A stretch of 20,301 nt of DNA from Porticoccaceae bacterium UBA2002 (GCA_002334915.1 DDCQ01000044.1:1-20301); one strand, 5' to 3'; shown: positions 1 to 8,842, numbered from the stretch's first letter. The notes: a model not told the origin generated them from the letters alone. Numbers and translations: made by a program.

Positions 1-449
1 CGCCAGTAACCACCACCAGCAATCTCGATATCCAGAGTCATTGTGGTGTCAGTCTGTGCGGTAATAGTGTAGGTGATGCTCTCTTTAGCATCAGCTGAGC
101 TAGCTAGCTCACCACCGTTAAACACTTTGGCTAGACCAAGATGGGCACCTAAACCATTGACAGTAACAGTGGCAGCAGCTTCATCATAAACATAGGTAGC
201 AGCGTTAGCACCGTTATGGGGCGCAAGAGGCGTGCCACAGGCTTCAGGGTCAGTACCCTGCCATGGCTCAAGCCAGGTCTGATCACCCATCACGTTGGCG
301 AAGCTTCCGTCTTCACCGAAGCGGAAGATATCGTCAAACAGACAGGCACGCTCAGTTACTGTAGCTGCACTGCTGGCAAACCAGCTAGTGTCACCCTTAG
401 AGGGACCTACACCCAGAGCACCAGCTTCAGGCGCTAGCTTCCAGTCACC
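1..449 (-). repeat. Tandem protein-coding repeat, copy 2 (truncated by window edge)
   Basis: This is the second copy in gene order, from residue 333 on; 449 of 486 bases are visible. The half encoding the start of the module (about 197-444) is nearly identical to copy 1, with about 11 mismatches in roughly 248 columns by hand count. The half encoding the module's end (1-196 versus 487-682) differs at roughly a quarter of positions. More copies may follow outside the window. Confidence 0.9.
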
Positions 450-1445
450 TGCGATCGCAGGAGGGAGGATCTTAGCCAGCTTGAAACGCCAATAGCCGCC
501 ACCAGCAATCTCGATATCCAGCGTCATAGTGGTAGCAGTCATTGCTGTGATGGTGTAGACAATGTCAGACACAGCATCGGCTGCGCTTGACAGCTCGCCA
601 CCGTTATAGACCTTGGCCAAACCAATATGAGCACCTAAGCCAGAAACGGCCAATGTGCCAGCGGCCTCATCATGAACATAGGTAGCAGCATTAGCACCGT
701 TATGGGGTGCAAGAGGCGTGCCACAGGCTTCAGGGTCAGTACCCTGCCAAGGCTCAAGCCAGGTCTGATCACCCATCACGTTAGCGAAGCTTCCATCTGA
801 ACCAAAGCGGAAGATATCGTCAAACAGACAAGCACGCTCAGTCACTGTAGCTGCACTGCTGGTAAACCAGCTAGTGTCACCCTTAGAGGGACCTACGCCC
901 AGAGCACCAGCTTCAGGCGCTAGCTTCCAGTCACCAACAATGCCTTCGTCCTCACCTTCTTCAGGACAACCAGCAGCACAGTAAGTGACAGTGCTACTAT
1001 CAGTAGTAGAGGTAACATCAACACCAGCTACACCACTAACGTCAGAGAAAGATATCGTGAACGTAATCGCTCCGTCTTCATCGGCTTCTACCATGGTGCG
1101 CGCAGCGGACCATGAGGAATGCTGACCAGACACAGTAGCAACTGCACCACCGATAATAACTGTGGGCTTGAGCAAAGATTCGCTGGCGGTGAATAGCAAA
1201 ACGATCTCGTCGCCCAACGCAACCTTGTCACTAGAGTTGAAACTGTTGGCAATAGTCACTGCAGTCAGAGTAGGTGCAACACCATCTGGACCGGGCTCAG
1301 CTGAAATATCAGTTGTGTTGCCACCGCCGCCACCACAGGCCGACAGAACTAAAGAAAATGAAAGTGCAACTATTGCACCCAGATGATTGGTTTGCAAAAG
1401 GCCTTTTAACCAGGCTGACATACCAATGGTTGTTTGCTGAAGCAT
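1..1445 (-). CDS. Partial repeat-containing surface lipoprotein (481 residues visible, C-terminus outside window)
   Basis: Read on the minus strand, an open frame begins at ATG 1445 and stays open to the left edge. GGGGG lies a few bases before the ATG. Residues 1-37 form a lipoprotein signal ending in the lipobox LSAC (Cys37), followed by a glycine-rich linker (GGGG). Residues about 50-155 resemble bacterial Ig-like domains (APTLTAVTIA start, FTASE, TFTISFSDVSGVAG, VTSTTDSSTVTY). A short acidic linker with two cysteines (CAAGCPEEGEDEG) leads to a 162-residue module starting GDWKLAPEAGALGVGP at residue 171, with a second copy starting at residue 333. Each module has two cysteines (ERAC and EACGTP) that could form a disulfide, and several Trp/aromatic positions. 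I recall similar WKLAPEAGALGVGP modules in secreted proteins of marine Bacteroidetes associated with polysaccharides, but that is memory, not a search. Function unknown; an outer-membrane-anchored, possibly glycan- or surface-binding protein is an inference. Confidence 0.85.
   Translation of the reverse strand, partial: MLQQTTIGMSAWLKGLLQTNHLGAIVALSFSLVLSACGGGGGNTTDISAEPGPDGVAPTLTAVTIANSFNSSDKVALGDEIVLLFTASESLLKPTVIIGGAVATVSGQHSSWSAARTMVEADEDGAITFTISFSDVSGVAGVDVTSTTDSSTVTYCAAGCPEEGEDEGIVGDWKLAPEAGALGVGPSKGDTSWFTSSAATVTERACLFDDIFRFGSDGSFANVMGDQTWLEPWQGTDPEACGTPLAPHNGANAATYVHDEAAGTLAVSGLGAHIGLAKVYNGGELSSAADAVSDIVYTITAMTATTMTLDIEIAGGGYWRFKLAKILPPAIAGDWKLAPEAGALGVGPSKGDTSWFASSAATVTERACLFDDIFRFGEDGSFANVMGDQTWLEPWQGTDPEACGTPLAPHNGANAATYVYDEAAATVTVNGLGAHLGLAKVFNGGELASSADAKESITYTITAQTDTTMTLDIEIAGGGYW
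450..935 (-). repeat. Tandem protein-coding repeat, copy 1 (486 bp, 162 codons)
   Basis: This is the first copy in gene order, encoding residues 171-332 of the lipoprotein. The period is exactly 486 bases: the boundary sequence around 917 recurs at 431, and that at 487 recurs at 1. The frame is therefore kept. Confidence 0.92.
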
Positions 1446-1549
1446 AACTCCCCCTAAAATGAGTTTTTATAATTCGAGTTAATCATAGAAATTAAAACAA
1501 TTTCAATTGCGGATTCTCTGCGCCTTCTGCGCTGATCACCATACCAATA

Positions 1550-1578
1550 CGGTGAATAGGGATATATATGCGGTGAAT
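1550..1578. promoter_or_regulatory. Direct repeat CGGTGAAT, 21-bp spacing, upstream of the lipoprotein gene
   Basis: The octamer CGGTGAAT occurs at 1550-1557 and again at 1571-1578, a 21-bp period (two helical turns), separated by an A/T-rich core. It lies about 105-130 bases before the lipoprotein start, in the 178-base spacer after bolA. The layout suits a dimeric regulator on one DNA face, but no known operator was recognised. The rest of the spacer (1446-1623) holds no gene and no convincing -35/-10 pair. Confidence 0.35.
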
Positions 1579-1623
1579 CGGCTGACACTGAGGTCAATGG
1601 GAGAAAAGCCCAAAAAAACGGGG

Positions 1624-1944
1624 TTATTTGGACTTGCTGCCGCCTAGACAATCAGGGGAATCTGGTGCCCCGGCAGCAGTTTCGCCCCACTCTGCGACTG
1701 TATAGGTGTGCAGAGCCAGCGCATGAACAGGGCCGGCAAGCTGGTCTGCCAGCAATTTATATATCTGCTGGTGTCGCTGCACCAGTCGCAAGCCCTCAAA
1801 CTGGTCTGTGACCAGTACCAGCTTGAAGTGACTCTCCGAACCTGGTGGCACCGAGTGCATATGACTCTCATTGGTCAGCTGTAACAGGTCGGGCGCGAAC
1901 TGCCCAGCCACAGAGTCATGGATGCTCTGCTCTACAGGGCCCAT
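1624..1944 (-). CDS. bolA: BolA family protein
   Basis: A 106-residue protein matching the BolA fold throughout, including NESHMHSVPPGSESHFK, an LVQRHQQIYKLL helix, and the signature LAGPVHALALHTYT. BolA proteins partner with monothiol glutaredoxins to bind or move [2Fe-2S] clusters and can act as DNA-binding regulators in stress and biofilm responses; the conserved His residues of this family are present. The C-terminal tail (GAPDSPDCLGGSKSK) is variable. The start chosen is ATG 1944, whose A is the last base of the oadB TGA stop. A GTG three bases upstream (1947) would give a 4-base overlap instead. Either arrangement implies translational coupling to oadB, so bolA appears to be the last gene of the oad operon. 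Linkage to oadGAB rather than to iron-sulfur genes is the unusual part. Confidence 0.93.
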   Translation of the reverse strand: MGPVEQSIHDSVAGQFAPDLLQLTNESHMHSVPPGSESHFKLVLVTDQFEGLRLVQRHQQIYKLLADQLAGPVHALALHTYTVAEWGETAAGAPDSPDCLGGSKSK

Positions 1945-3116
1945 CACATACCACTCACAAGATTAATCATCACACCAGCAGCCACTGCAGAGCCAATCAC
2001 CCCCGCCACATTGGGGCCCATGGCATGCATCAGCAGGAAGTTGTGAGGATTGGCCTCCAGGCCAACTTTATTGGCAACCCGGGCGGCCATTGGCACAGCT
2101 GACACGCCTGCGGCTCCAATCAATGGATTGACCTTATGGGTCGACATGGTATTCATCAGCTTGGCCATCAGCACTCCCGAGGCGGTACCTATACAGAACG
2201 CCACAGCGCCCAGGGCCAAAATACCCATGGTTTCGGGATTAAGAAACTTTTCCGCACTCATTTTAGAGCCCACGCCCAAACCCAGAAAAATGGTAACAAT
2301 GTTAATCAGCGCATTCTGAGTGGTATCACTTAATCGATTGACCACGCCGCATTCACGCATCAGATTACCAAAACAGAACATACCCAACAGAGGCGCAGCA
2401 TCAGGCAGCAACATGGCCACCAATACCAGCAGGGTTAGCGGAAACAGGATACGCTCCGCCTTGGTCACAGGACGCAGCTGCTCCATCTTGATCTCGCGCT
2501 CGGCAGGTGTGGTCAGGGCGCGCATAATCGGCGGTTGAATAATAGGCACCAGAGCCATATAGGAATAGGCAGCTACAGCGATTGCACCCAGCAGATCCGG
2601 TGCCAACTTGCTGGTAACAAAAATTGCTGTCGGCCCATCGGCCCCGCCAATAATGCCAATTGACGCTGCATCGCGAATGCTAAAGTCTAGAATACCAAAA
2701 TGACTTAGAGCCACAGCACCCAGCACGGTAGTAAAGATACCTACCTGAGCCGCAGCACCCAGCATCAGGGTTTTGGGGTTGGCCAGCAATGGGCCAAAGT
2801 CAGTCATGGCACCCACACCCATAAAAATTATCAGGGGGAACAGACCGGTTTCAATACCTGCATGATAAATGTAGTAGAGCAGCCCACCGGGGCTCTCCAT
2901 ATTGCCCATGGAGTCATAGATAGGTGCTGCATCAAATCCAGCGCCGGGAATATTGGCCAGAATGGTGCCAAAACCAATAGGCACCAGTAGCAGCGGCTCA
3001 AAGCCTTTGCTGATAGCGAGAAACAGCAACGTCAGCCCTACGACCATCATCACTAGCTGGCCCAACTGTAACTGCGCTATACCGGAGCTTGCCCAGAGGC
3101 TAATTAAATTTTCCAT
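1944..3116 (-). CDS. oadB: Sodium-pumping oxaloacetate decarboxylase, beta subunit
   Basis: A 390-residue polytopic membrane protein of the OadB/GcdB/MmdB family. The beta subunit decarboxylates carboxybiotin on the alpha subunit and couples this to Na+ export across the inner membrane. Diagnostic segments are [14 protein letters not shown] (residues 154-167, with Asp160 at the position of the essential Na+/proton-binding aspartate), [10 protein letters not shown] (250-259) and [13 protein letters not shown] (330-342). These are the conserved regions tied to Na+ transport in the Klebsiella enzyme. Length is a little shorter than some homologues but complete from N-terminal helix to final LVSGM. 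An AAGGAG ribosome site overlaps the oadA stop codon 13 bases upstream, which supports ATG 3116. The 3' end touches bolA. Confidence 0.96.
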   Translation of the reverse strand: MENLISLWASSGIAQLQLGQLVMMVVGLTLLFLAISKGFEPLLLVPIGFGTILANIPGAGFDAAPIYDSMGNMESPGGLLYYIYHAGIETGLFPLIIFMGVGAMTDFGPLLANPKTLMLGAAAQVGIFTTVLGAVALSHFGILDFSIRDAASIGIIGGADGPTAIFVTSKLAPDLLGAIAVAAYSYMALVPIIQPPIMRALTTPAEREIKMEQLRPVTKAERILFPLTLLVLVAMLLPDAAPLLGMFCFGNLMRECGVVNRLSDTTQNALINIVTIFLGLGVGSKMSAEKFLNPETMGILALGAVAFCIGTASGVLMAKLMNTMSTHKVNPLIGAAGVSAVPMAARVANKVGLEANPHNFLLMHAMGPNVAGVIGSAVAAGVMINLVSGM

Positions 3117-3129
3117 AGTTCAGGGCTCC

Positions 3130-4923
3130 TTAGGCCAGAGTGACCAGTACATCGCCTACGGTACAGCTATCACCGCCCTGAACCCTAACCTCAACAATGG
3201 TACCTGCTGCTGGTGCACTTACCGAGGTCTCCATCTTCATGGCTTCGAGAATAATAATACTCTCGCCCTCAGCAACTGCCTGACCCGGCTTGACCAGTAC
3301 CTTAACCACGGTACCAGCCAAGGGTGCATTAACAGGGGAACCACCGGTTGCCGCCACTGGCGCTGCTGATCCGGCAGACGGAGCCGCTGCGCTGGCACCA
3401 TCACTAGCTATAGCGCTAACATCGCCACCATTGGCCACAGTCACTGTATAGGACTTGCCCTCCACCTCTACGGTATAAACTTCTTCTCCAGCTTCATTGG
3501 TCTGCACAGGCCCGCCAGCAGCAGGTACCGGCTCAAAGGCAGCGGGGTTATCTTTGTTCTTCAAGAATTTGAGGCCGACCTGGGGGAATAGCGCGTAGGT
3601 CAGCACATCGTCGATCTGTCCCTCACCCGTACAGAGCTGGAATCCATGCTCTGCCGACAGCCCTTCCAACTCTGTGGTCAGGGCTTCCAGTTCCGGGTCG
3701 AGATTATCGGCTGGACGGCAGGTAATTGGCTCCTCTCCTTCGTCGAGGACACGGGCCTGCAGCTCAGCATTAACCGGTGCAGGCGCGGCACCATATTCGC
3801 CCCGCAGCACGCCCGCTGTCTCTTTGGAAATAGATTTGTAACGCTCGCCGGTCAAGACATTGAGTACCGCCTGAGTGCCAACAATCTGTGAGGTGGGAGT
3901 AACCAGTGGAATAAAGCCCAGATCCTCGCGCACCCGGGGAATCTCTGCCAATACATCGTCCAATCGATCACCAGCACCCTGCTCGCGCAGCTGTGATTCC
4001 ATATTGGTTAACATGCCGCCTGGTACCTGAGCCACCAGAATTCGCGAGTCAACGCCTCGCAGAGAACCTTCGAAAGCGCTGTATTTTTTGCGCACCTCTC
4101 TAAAGTAGGCGGCAATTTCCTCCAGCTTTTCTATCTTAAGACCTGTATCGCGCTCTGAGCCCTCAAAAATAGAAACCACAGATTCGGTGGCTGAGTGGCC
4201 ATAGGTCATAGACATTGAAGAAATTGCAGTATCCACATTATCAATGCCAGCTTCGACACACTTGGTAATGGTCGTGGTCGATAGGCCAGTGGTAGCATGG
4301 GCGTGGAGTTGCAGTGGAATGGAGACGGCTTTTTTAAGCTTGGTCACCAGCTCATAACCTACATAGGGAGTGAGCAGGCCCGCCATATCTTTAATACAGA
4401 TAGAGTCTGCGCCGGCATCCTCTATCTGCCGCGCCTGATCTACCCAAAGATCAATGGTATGCACCGGGCTCACGGTGTAAGAGATAGTGCCCTGAGCATG
4501 CTTGCCCACCTGCTTGACCGCACGCAGAGCAGTTTCAAGGTTGCGCATATCATTCATAGCGTCAAATACGCGGATTACATCAATACCATTGATGGCTGCG
4601 CGCTCAACAAACTTCTCTACCACATCGTCGGCATAGTGACGATAACCGAGAATATTCTGCCCGCGAAACAGCATCTGCTGCGGCGTATTGGGCATCGCCT
4701 TTTTAATTTCCCGGATACGATCCCAGGGGTCTTCTCCAAGATAGCGAATGCAAGAGTCAAAGGTTGCACCACCCCAGGATTCCATTGACCAATAACCAAT
4801 CTGATCCAGTTTCTCAGCAATTGGCAACATATCGTCAATGCGCATTCTGGTGGCAAACAAAGATTGGTGGGCGTCGCGAAGAACAACTTCGGTTATTCCA
4901 AGCGCAGGCGTGTTAGAGGGCAT
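3130..4923 (-). CDS. oadA: Oxaloacetate decarboxylase, alpha subunit (biotin carboxyltransferase)
   Basis: A 597-residue alpha subunit. The N-terminal TIM barrel (about 1-265) carries the carboxyltransferase active site: RDAHQS with metal ligand Asp17, Lys178 in KDMAG (the lysine carboxylated in this family), and metal ligands His207 and His209 in HAHATTG. A conserved PYC_OADA helical domain follows (about 290-470), then an Ala/Pro/Ser-rich flexible hinge (about 510-535), and a biotinyl domain with EAMKMET, where Lys563 is the biotin-attachment residue. It transfers CO2 from oxaloacetate to biotin; OadB then releases it and pumps Na+. Pyruvate is the product. The homologous domain occurs in pyruvate carboxylase subunit B, but direct linkage to oadG and oadB makes the decarboxylase assignment firm. 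Biotinylation would require BirA and biotin. Confidence 0.96.
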   Translation of the reverse strand: MPSNTPALGITEVVLRDAHQSLFATRMRIDDMLPIAEKLDQIGYWSMESWGGATFDSCIRYLGEDPWDRIREIKKAMPNTPQQMLFRGQNILGYRHYADDVVEKFVERAAINGIDVIRVFDAMNDMRNLETALRAVKQVGKHAQGTISYTVSPVHTIDLWVDQARQIEDAGADSICIKDMAGLLTPYVGYELVTKLKKAVSIPLQLHAHATTGLSTTTITKCVEAGIDNVDTAISSMSMTYGHSATESVVSIFEGSERDTGLKIEKLEEIAAYFREVRKKYSAFEGSLRGVDSRILVAQVPGGMLTNMESQLREQGAGDRLDDVLAEIPRVREDLGFIPLVTPTSQIVGTQAVLNVLTGERYKSISKETAGVLRGEYGAAPAPVNAELQARVLDEGEEPITCRPADNLDPELEALTTELEGLSAEHGFQLCTGEGQIDDVLTYALFPQVGLKFLKNKDNPAAFEPVPAAGGPVQTNEAGEEVYTVEVEGKSYTVTVANGGDVSAIASDGASAAAPSAGSAAPVAATGGSPVNAPLAGTVVKVLVKPGQAVAEGESIIILEAMKMETSVSAPAAGTIVEVRVQGGDSCTVGDVLVTLA

Positions 4924-4985
4924 AGTGATGTCCGTGTTAGTTAATGATATTGCGGGTTACGCTTACAGCTATATAAAACAGGGTT

Positions 4986-5225
4986 TTACTTGCGGCCACG
5001 ATGCTGGTCGATAGCAGCTTGAATGACTTTTGCAATCCGCGGCTCAACTCCATTGGTCTGCTGCGCTACCGGGCCTTCGGCCAGTTCAGTCTCTGCCCCG
5101 ACAAAGCGGTTAACCAGGCCTGACATGACTGCTATGATACCCACTAGCAGAGTCAAAAAAGTAAACACCGTACCCATACCATAGAGCAATAAATCCAGGC
5201 CTTGGGTGATAAGAGTAGGTTCCAT
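4986..5225 (-). CDS. oadG: Oxaloacetate decarboxylase, gamma subunit
   Basis: A 79-residue protein with one N-terminal membrane helix (LLLYGMGTVFTFLTLLVGIIAVM) and a short charged cytoplasmic tail. This is the shape and size of OadG, which anchors the alpha subunit to OadB and stabilises the complex. The start ATG 5225 gives the family-typical MEPTLITQGLDLLLYGMG. The frame also opens 17 codons earlier at 5276, but that ATG would fall at or before the transcription start predicted from the promoter at 5278-5305, so it was rejected. No strong ribosome site is visible at either. The tail ends in basic residues (HRGRK) and lacks an obvious Zn-binding His/Cys cluster. It is followed by oadA after 62 bases. 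Confidence 0.9.
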   Translation of the reverse strand: MEPTLITQGLDLLLYGMGTVFTFLTLLVGIIAVMSGLVNRFVGAETELAEGPVAQQTNGVEPRIAKVIQAAIDQHRGRK

Positions 5226-5277
5226 TATTAGTCCGCAGTAGTTGAATGCCAGCCCTGCAACCAGAGCATGGGGCAAA

Positions 5278-5305
5278 ACTATATCAATAAGTTGATTTTT
5301 TGCAA
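5278..5305 (-). promoter_or_regulatory. Predicted sigma70 promoter for oadGAB-bolA
   Basis: On the minus strand, TTGCAA (5305-5300) and TATAGT (5283-5278) are separated by 16 bases. The -10 box matches the consensus at five of six positions and the -35 box at four. Initiation near 5271 would leave an untranslated leader of about 45 bases before oadG ATG 5225. The region is shared with the divergent argS; no equally clear argS promoter was seen. Confidence 0.55.
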
Positions 5306-5382
5306 GTTTGGCTTTGCTTTCAGTGACGGTAAACCTACAATCCGCTGCTTAAACCTCTTCGACCAGTGGAAACGCACCATAA

Positions 5383-7104
5383 ATGAGCATAAAAGATACT
5401 CTTATTAATAGAATAACTGCAGCCATGCAGGCTGCGGGAATTCCAGATGACTGCTCACCTATGCTTGCGCTAAGCGGCAAACCTCAGTTTGGCGACTACC
5501 AGGCCAATGGCGCCATGGGCGCCGCCAAGCGTATGAAAACCAATCCACGGGAGCTGGCTCAACTGATAATCGACAATCTCGATCTCGACGGCATTGCCGA
5601 AAAACTCGAAATCGCTGGGCCGGGATTTATTAATATTACTTTGGCCAATAAATTTCTGGCTGCAAGCCTGGGCGAAGACAGCGTAGCTAAGGCAGCCAAG
5701 CCGCAAAATATAGTAGTCGACTATTCTTCGCCCAATCTCGCCAAAGAGATGCATGTAGGCCATCTTCGCTCCACTATTATTGGCGATGCGCTGGCACGGC
5801 TGCTGGAATTCCAGGGTCACAATGTCTATCGTCAAAACCATATGGGGGACTGGGGAACTCAGTTTGGCATGCTGATTGCCGAGCTGGAGTTGCATCTGGG
5901 TGAAGGCGAACAGGCCGATTTAGCACTCAATGATTTGGAGCTGTTTTATCAGCAGTCCAAAAAGCATTTTGATGCCGACCCAGAGTTTGCCGACAAGGCG
6001 CGGGCCTATGTGGTTAAACTGCAATCTGGCGATGCCCACTGTCGCAAACTCTGGCAAAAATTTATCGATATCTCTGTGGCCCACAATATAGAAATCTACA
6101 AACAACTTAATGTCGGCCTGCGCGAAGAGCATATAGCCGCAGAAAGCTCCTACAACGACGATCTCGACAATGTGCTCAATGAGCTGGTAGCTCAGGGCCT
6201 GGCGGTGGATTCCGAGGGCGCGAAAGTGGTTTTTCTCGATGAACTGGCCGATAAAAATGGCGACCCCTCACCCATGATCGTACAAAAATCTGGCGGTGGC
6301 TTCCTCTATGCCACCAGCGATCTGGCCTGCCTAAGGCATAGAGTGGGTCAGTTGCAGGCCGACCGCATTCTGTACTTTATCGATGCCCGCCAGTCCCTGC
6401 ATATGAGACAGGTTTTTATCACTGGTCGCAAAGCCAACTTTGTACCCGAGCATGTCAGCCTAGAGCACCATGCCTTTGGCACCATGATGGGAGCCGATGG
6501 CAAGCCCTTTAAAACCCGCAGCGGCGGCACCATTAAGCTGGCCGATCTGCTGGTAGAGGCGGTAGAGCGTGCACAGGTATTGGTCAGTGAGAAAAATCCG
6601 GACCTGGCTGCTGACGAAGTCGCAGATATTGCCCGCAAAGTGGGTATTGGCGCTATTAAATATGCCGATCTAAGTAAAACCCGCACCAATGACTATATTT
6701 TTGACTGGGATGCCATGCTGTCTTTTGAAGGCAACACCTCCCCCTATCTGCAATATGCCTACACCAGAATACGCAGCATCTTCCGTAAGGCAGGCATAGT
6801 ACCTGAAGGTTTCTCGGCCCCCATATCTGTGCAACAGCCTCAGGAAAAAACTCTGGCTCTGAAATTGCTGCAGTTTAACGATGTACTGGATCAGGTAGCT
6901 GCAGATTGCTACCCCCACAGCCTCTGTACCTATCTCTATGAACTGGCCAGCGCCTTTATGTCCTTCTATGAGCAGTGCCCGGTATTAAAAGATGGCGTCG
7001 ACAGTGCCACTCAGCAGAGTCGCCTGCAACTCTGCGCCCTGAGCGCGGCAACCCTGGCTCAGGGTCTGGATCTGCTGGGCATTGAGGTCATGGAAAAAAT
7101 GTAG
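5383..7104 (+). CDS. argS: Arginyl-tRNA synthetase
   Basis: A 573-residue class I aminoacyl-tRNA synthetase that charges tRNA-Arg in the cytoplasm. The N-terminal additional domain (about 1-105) is followed by the signature [17 protein letters not shown], with HVGH at 124-127 as the HIGH motif. [12 protein letters not shown] (about 376-387) sits at the position of the degenerate KMSKS loop typical of bacterial ArgS. The C-terminal DALR anticodon-binding domain includes [16 protein letters not shown] and ends [23 protein letters not shown]. Length and domain order are normal. Divergent from oadG, with 157 bases between the two starts. The ribosome site before ATG 5383 is weak. Confidence 0.98.
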   Translation: MSIKDTLINRITAAMQAAGIPDDCSPMLALSGKPQFGDYQANGAMGAAKRMKTNPRELAQLIIDNLDLDGIAEKLEIAGPGFINITLANKFLAASLGEDSVAKAAKPQNIVVDYSSPNLAKEMHVGHLRSTIIGDALARLLEFQGHNVYRQNHMGDWGTQFGMLIAELELHLGEGEQADLALNDLELFYQQSKKHFDADPEFADKARAYVVKLQSGDAHCRKLWQKFIDISVAHNIEIYKQLNVGLREEHIAAESSYNDDLDNVLNELVAQGLAVDSEGAKVVFLDELADKNGDPSPMIVQKSGGGFLYATSDLACLRHRVGQLQADRILYFIDARQSLHMRQVFITGRKANFVPEHVSLEHHAFGTMMGADGKPFKTRSGGTIKLADLLVEAVERAQVLVSEKNPDLAADEVADIARKVGIGAIKYADLSKTRTNDYIFDWDAMLSFEGNTSPYLQYAYTRIRSIFRKAGIVPEGFSAPISVQQPQEKTLALKLLQFNDVLDQVAADCYPHSLCTYLYELASAFMSFYEQCPVLKDGVDSATQQSRLQLCALSAATLAQGLDLLGIEVMEKM

Positions 7105-7163
7105 CAGGCAAACTTGCTCAGGCTGCGCTAAATTTAAAGGAGTTAATCACTGAATTTATTGCC

Positions 7164-8402
7164 GTGCATGATCTAAGCATTCTGGCCATTATCTGGACCA
7201 GCGTATTTGTCGCCTCTTTTATTGCTCACCGCACCAGACTGACGCCGGTTCTCTGGTATCTGTTTTTGGGCTCCACCCTGGTCAATCTGGGTATTCTACC
7301 CACGCAAATGCCCATCTTTATTGCCAATTTTGCCGAGTTGGGCATTATCACTATTATGTTTGCCCTGGGATTTGAGGAAGACACGGGCAACTTTTTAAAA
7401 AGTATTAAGCGCAGCTGCGGCATAGCGGTGTTTGGCGCACTGACACCCTTTGCAGTTGCCTACAGCGCAACCTTTTATTTTTGGGGCGATAAACATATAG
7501 CAATGCTCTGCGGTCTGGCCATGGCCTCGACCACCGTATCCCTGAGCATGGTGTCATTAAAGACCGAGGGGCTTAGCCACACCCCTGCCGCAAACGGTAT
7601 TATGACCTCGGCAGTGCTGGACAATATTGCTTCTTTGGCGCTGATGGTGATTCTGATCCCCATAGCCATAGGCGAGGCAACCTTTTCTTTTCATAGTCTG
7701 CTACTGATCGCCGGCAAGGCACTGGGCTTCTTTTTACTAGTGTCATTTATGGGTATCTGGCTATTTCCTGTCAATGCTGGCTGGGTTGAGCGGGTTCCCT
7801 TAATACGCCACTTTAATTTAAAGCTGATGCTGGCCATGGGGCGGGGTGAATACAGCATCTTGGCGCTATTGCTGATCGCCCTGCTGGTGGGTCTGCTCGC
7901 CGATTTCTTTGGCTTTCACCCCGCTATAGGCGCCTATATGGCAGGGCTGATTATCAAGCGTGAATACTTTGATTATCACCATGATCAAAATATCGACTTT
8001 CATGATCAGGCCAGACAGATGATTAATAATATTGCCTTTGCCTGGATAGGTCCTGTGTTCTTTGTCAGTCTGGGGACTAAGCTAATTTTTGATGGCGAGT
8101 TATTTTTACAGGTGTTGCCCTACAGTCTGATTCTATTTGCCGGCATGTTTATCGGCCAGATTGTATCCGCAGGTTTGGCGGCGCGAGCCATAGGCCATTT
8201 TGATAAGCCTACTAGCCTGTTAATTGGTTTTGGTATGCTGGGGAGAGCAGAGCTGGCTTTTGTAGTTCTGGAGATTGCCTATGTGCAGCATAGTATTGTC
8301 AGCCTTGAGGGCTTCTACACATTGATGCTTACTGCATTTTTTCTCAATATCTCAGTGCCTGTCTGTATTCGCTGGTGGAAAACCCATTATTTGCCCACCT
8401 GA
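7164..8402 (+). CDS. CPA2-family cation:proton antiporter, membrane domain only
   Basis: A 412-residue polytopic membrane protein of the Na+/H+ exchanger (CPA2/KefB-like) superfamily, with about 11-13 hydrophobic helices. Family hallmarks include MASTTVSLSMVSLKTEG, the AVLDNIASL segment with an acidic residue where the transport aspartate lies, FHPAIGAYMAGLII, and the late-helix motif GFGMLGRAELAFVV. It lacks the C-terminal TrkA-N/RCK nucleotide-binding domain of KefB/KefC, so control by glutathione adducts or NAD is unlikely. The likely role is monovalent cation/proton exchange; the ion cannot be read from sequence. The start is uncertain: GTG 7164 is the only conventional codon, but the strong AAAGGAG lies at 7136-7142, 21 bases away. 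The frame is open between them. The 3' end overlaps the convergent macrodomain gene by 16 bases. Confidence 0.88.
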   Translation: MHDLSILAIIWTSVFVASFIAHRTRLTPVLWYLFLGSTLVNLGILPTQMPIFIANFAELGIITIMFALGFEEDTGNFLKSIKRSCGIAVFGALTPFAVAYSATFYFWGDKHIAMLCGLAMASTTVSLSMVSLKTEGLSHTPAANGIMTSAVLDNIASLALMVILIPIAIGEATFSFHSLLLIAGKALGFFLLVSFMGIWLFPVNAGWVERVPLIRHFNLKLMLAMGRGEYSILALLLIALLVGLLADFFGFHPAIGAYMAGLIIKREYFDYHHDQNIDFHDQARQMINNIAFAWIGPVFFVSLGTKLIFDGELFLQVLPYSLILFAGMFIGQIVSAGLAARAIGHFDKPTSLLIGFGMLGRAELAFVVLEIAYVQHSIVSLEGFYTLMLTAFFLNISVPVCIRWWKTHYLPT

Positions 8403-8842
8403 GTGCGATAGAGTGCCGTGGTCACAGGGTCATAACAGCAGAACACCACAGACTCCAGCAAGGGGTTTTGGCGCAGAGCCTGGTTGACTTCTCTTATGGC
8501 AATTCTAACCGCGCGGTGAGTGGGAAAACCCGAGGCTCCACAACTGATAGCCGGAAAGGCAATGCTCTTGATATTTTGCTGTTTGGCGGCATCCATCACC
8601 TGGTTATAGCAACAGGCCAACTGCTCTTCTTCGCGATAATCACCGCCGCGCCAGATAGGTCCCAGAGTATGGATAACAAACTCGGCGGGAAGATTGTCTG
8701 CGACTGCAATACTCACCTGCCCCACCGAGCAATTGCCATCAGCGGTTGCCCCTGCTGAGTCTCCGCAGCCGTTGGCCGCACAGACAATGGCATCTACTGC
8801 TAACTTGGTGATATCACCCTGATGGATTTTGACTCGGTGCAC
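8387..8842 (-). CDS. Macrodomain protein with shortened ADP-ribose-binding loop
   Basis: A 151-residue protein with clear macrodomain landmarks: GDIT (9-12), DAIVCAAN (17-24, usually NAAN), LPAEFVIHTLGPIWRGG (51-67) and AFPAISCGASGFP (95-107, the second ligand loop). The family removes or binds ADP-ribose, O-acetyl-ADP-ribose or related groups; E. coli YmdB is the nearest textbook relative. The stretch after AAN is abnormal: about 33 residues in YmdB, including the glycine-rich GGGGVDGAIH loop and following helix, are reduced to about 15 residues (GCGDSAGATADGNCS) before SVGQVSIA. No other frame supplies the missing part, so this is a true internal shortening. Catalytic competence is doubtful. 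The start is GTG 8842 with GAGG about 13 bases upstream. It could be co-transcribed with putP, 116 bases away. Confidence 0.85.
   Translation of the reverse strand: MHRVKIHQGDITKLAVDAIVCAANGCGDSAGATADGNCSVGQVSIAVADNLPAEFVIHTLGPIWRGGDYREEEQLACCYNQVMDAAKQQNIKSIAFPAISCGASGFPTHRAVRIAIREVNQALRQNPLLESVVFCCYDPVTTALYRTQVGK

Noticed and set aside
216..495. Plus-strand open frames across the repeat region
   Set aside because: The minus-strand frame is open for 481 codons with a lipobox and exact 162-codon periodicity, so the plus frames are shadows.
1..935. CRISPR array or mobile element as an explanation of the long direct repeats
   Set aside because: The repeats are 486 bp, adjacent, in frame and protein-coding, with no spacers, terminal inverted repeats or transposase.
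1597..1623. Possible terminator after bolA (CCC/GGG arms around a T run)
   Set aside because: The stem would be only 3-4 bp, with the T run in the loop rather than after the stem.
4986..5276. Longer oadG reading frame starting at 5276
   Set aside because: The extra 17 residues are not family-like and the ATG lies at or before the transcription start implied by the promoter at 5278-5305.
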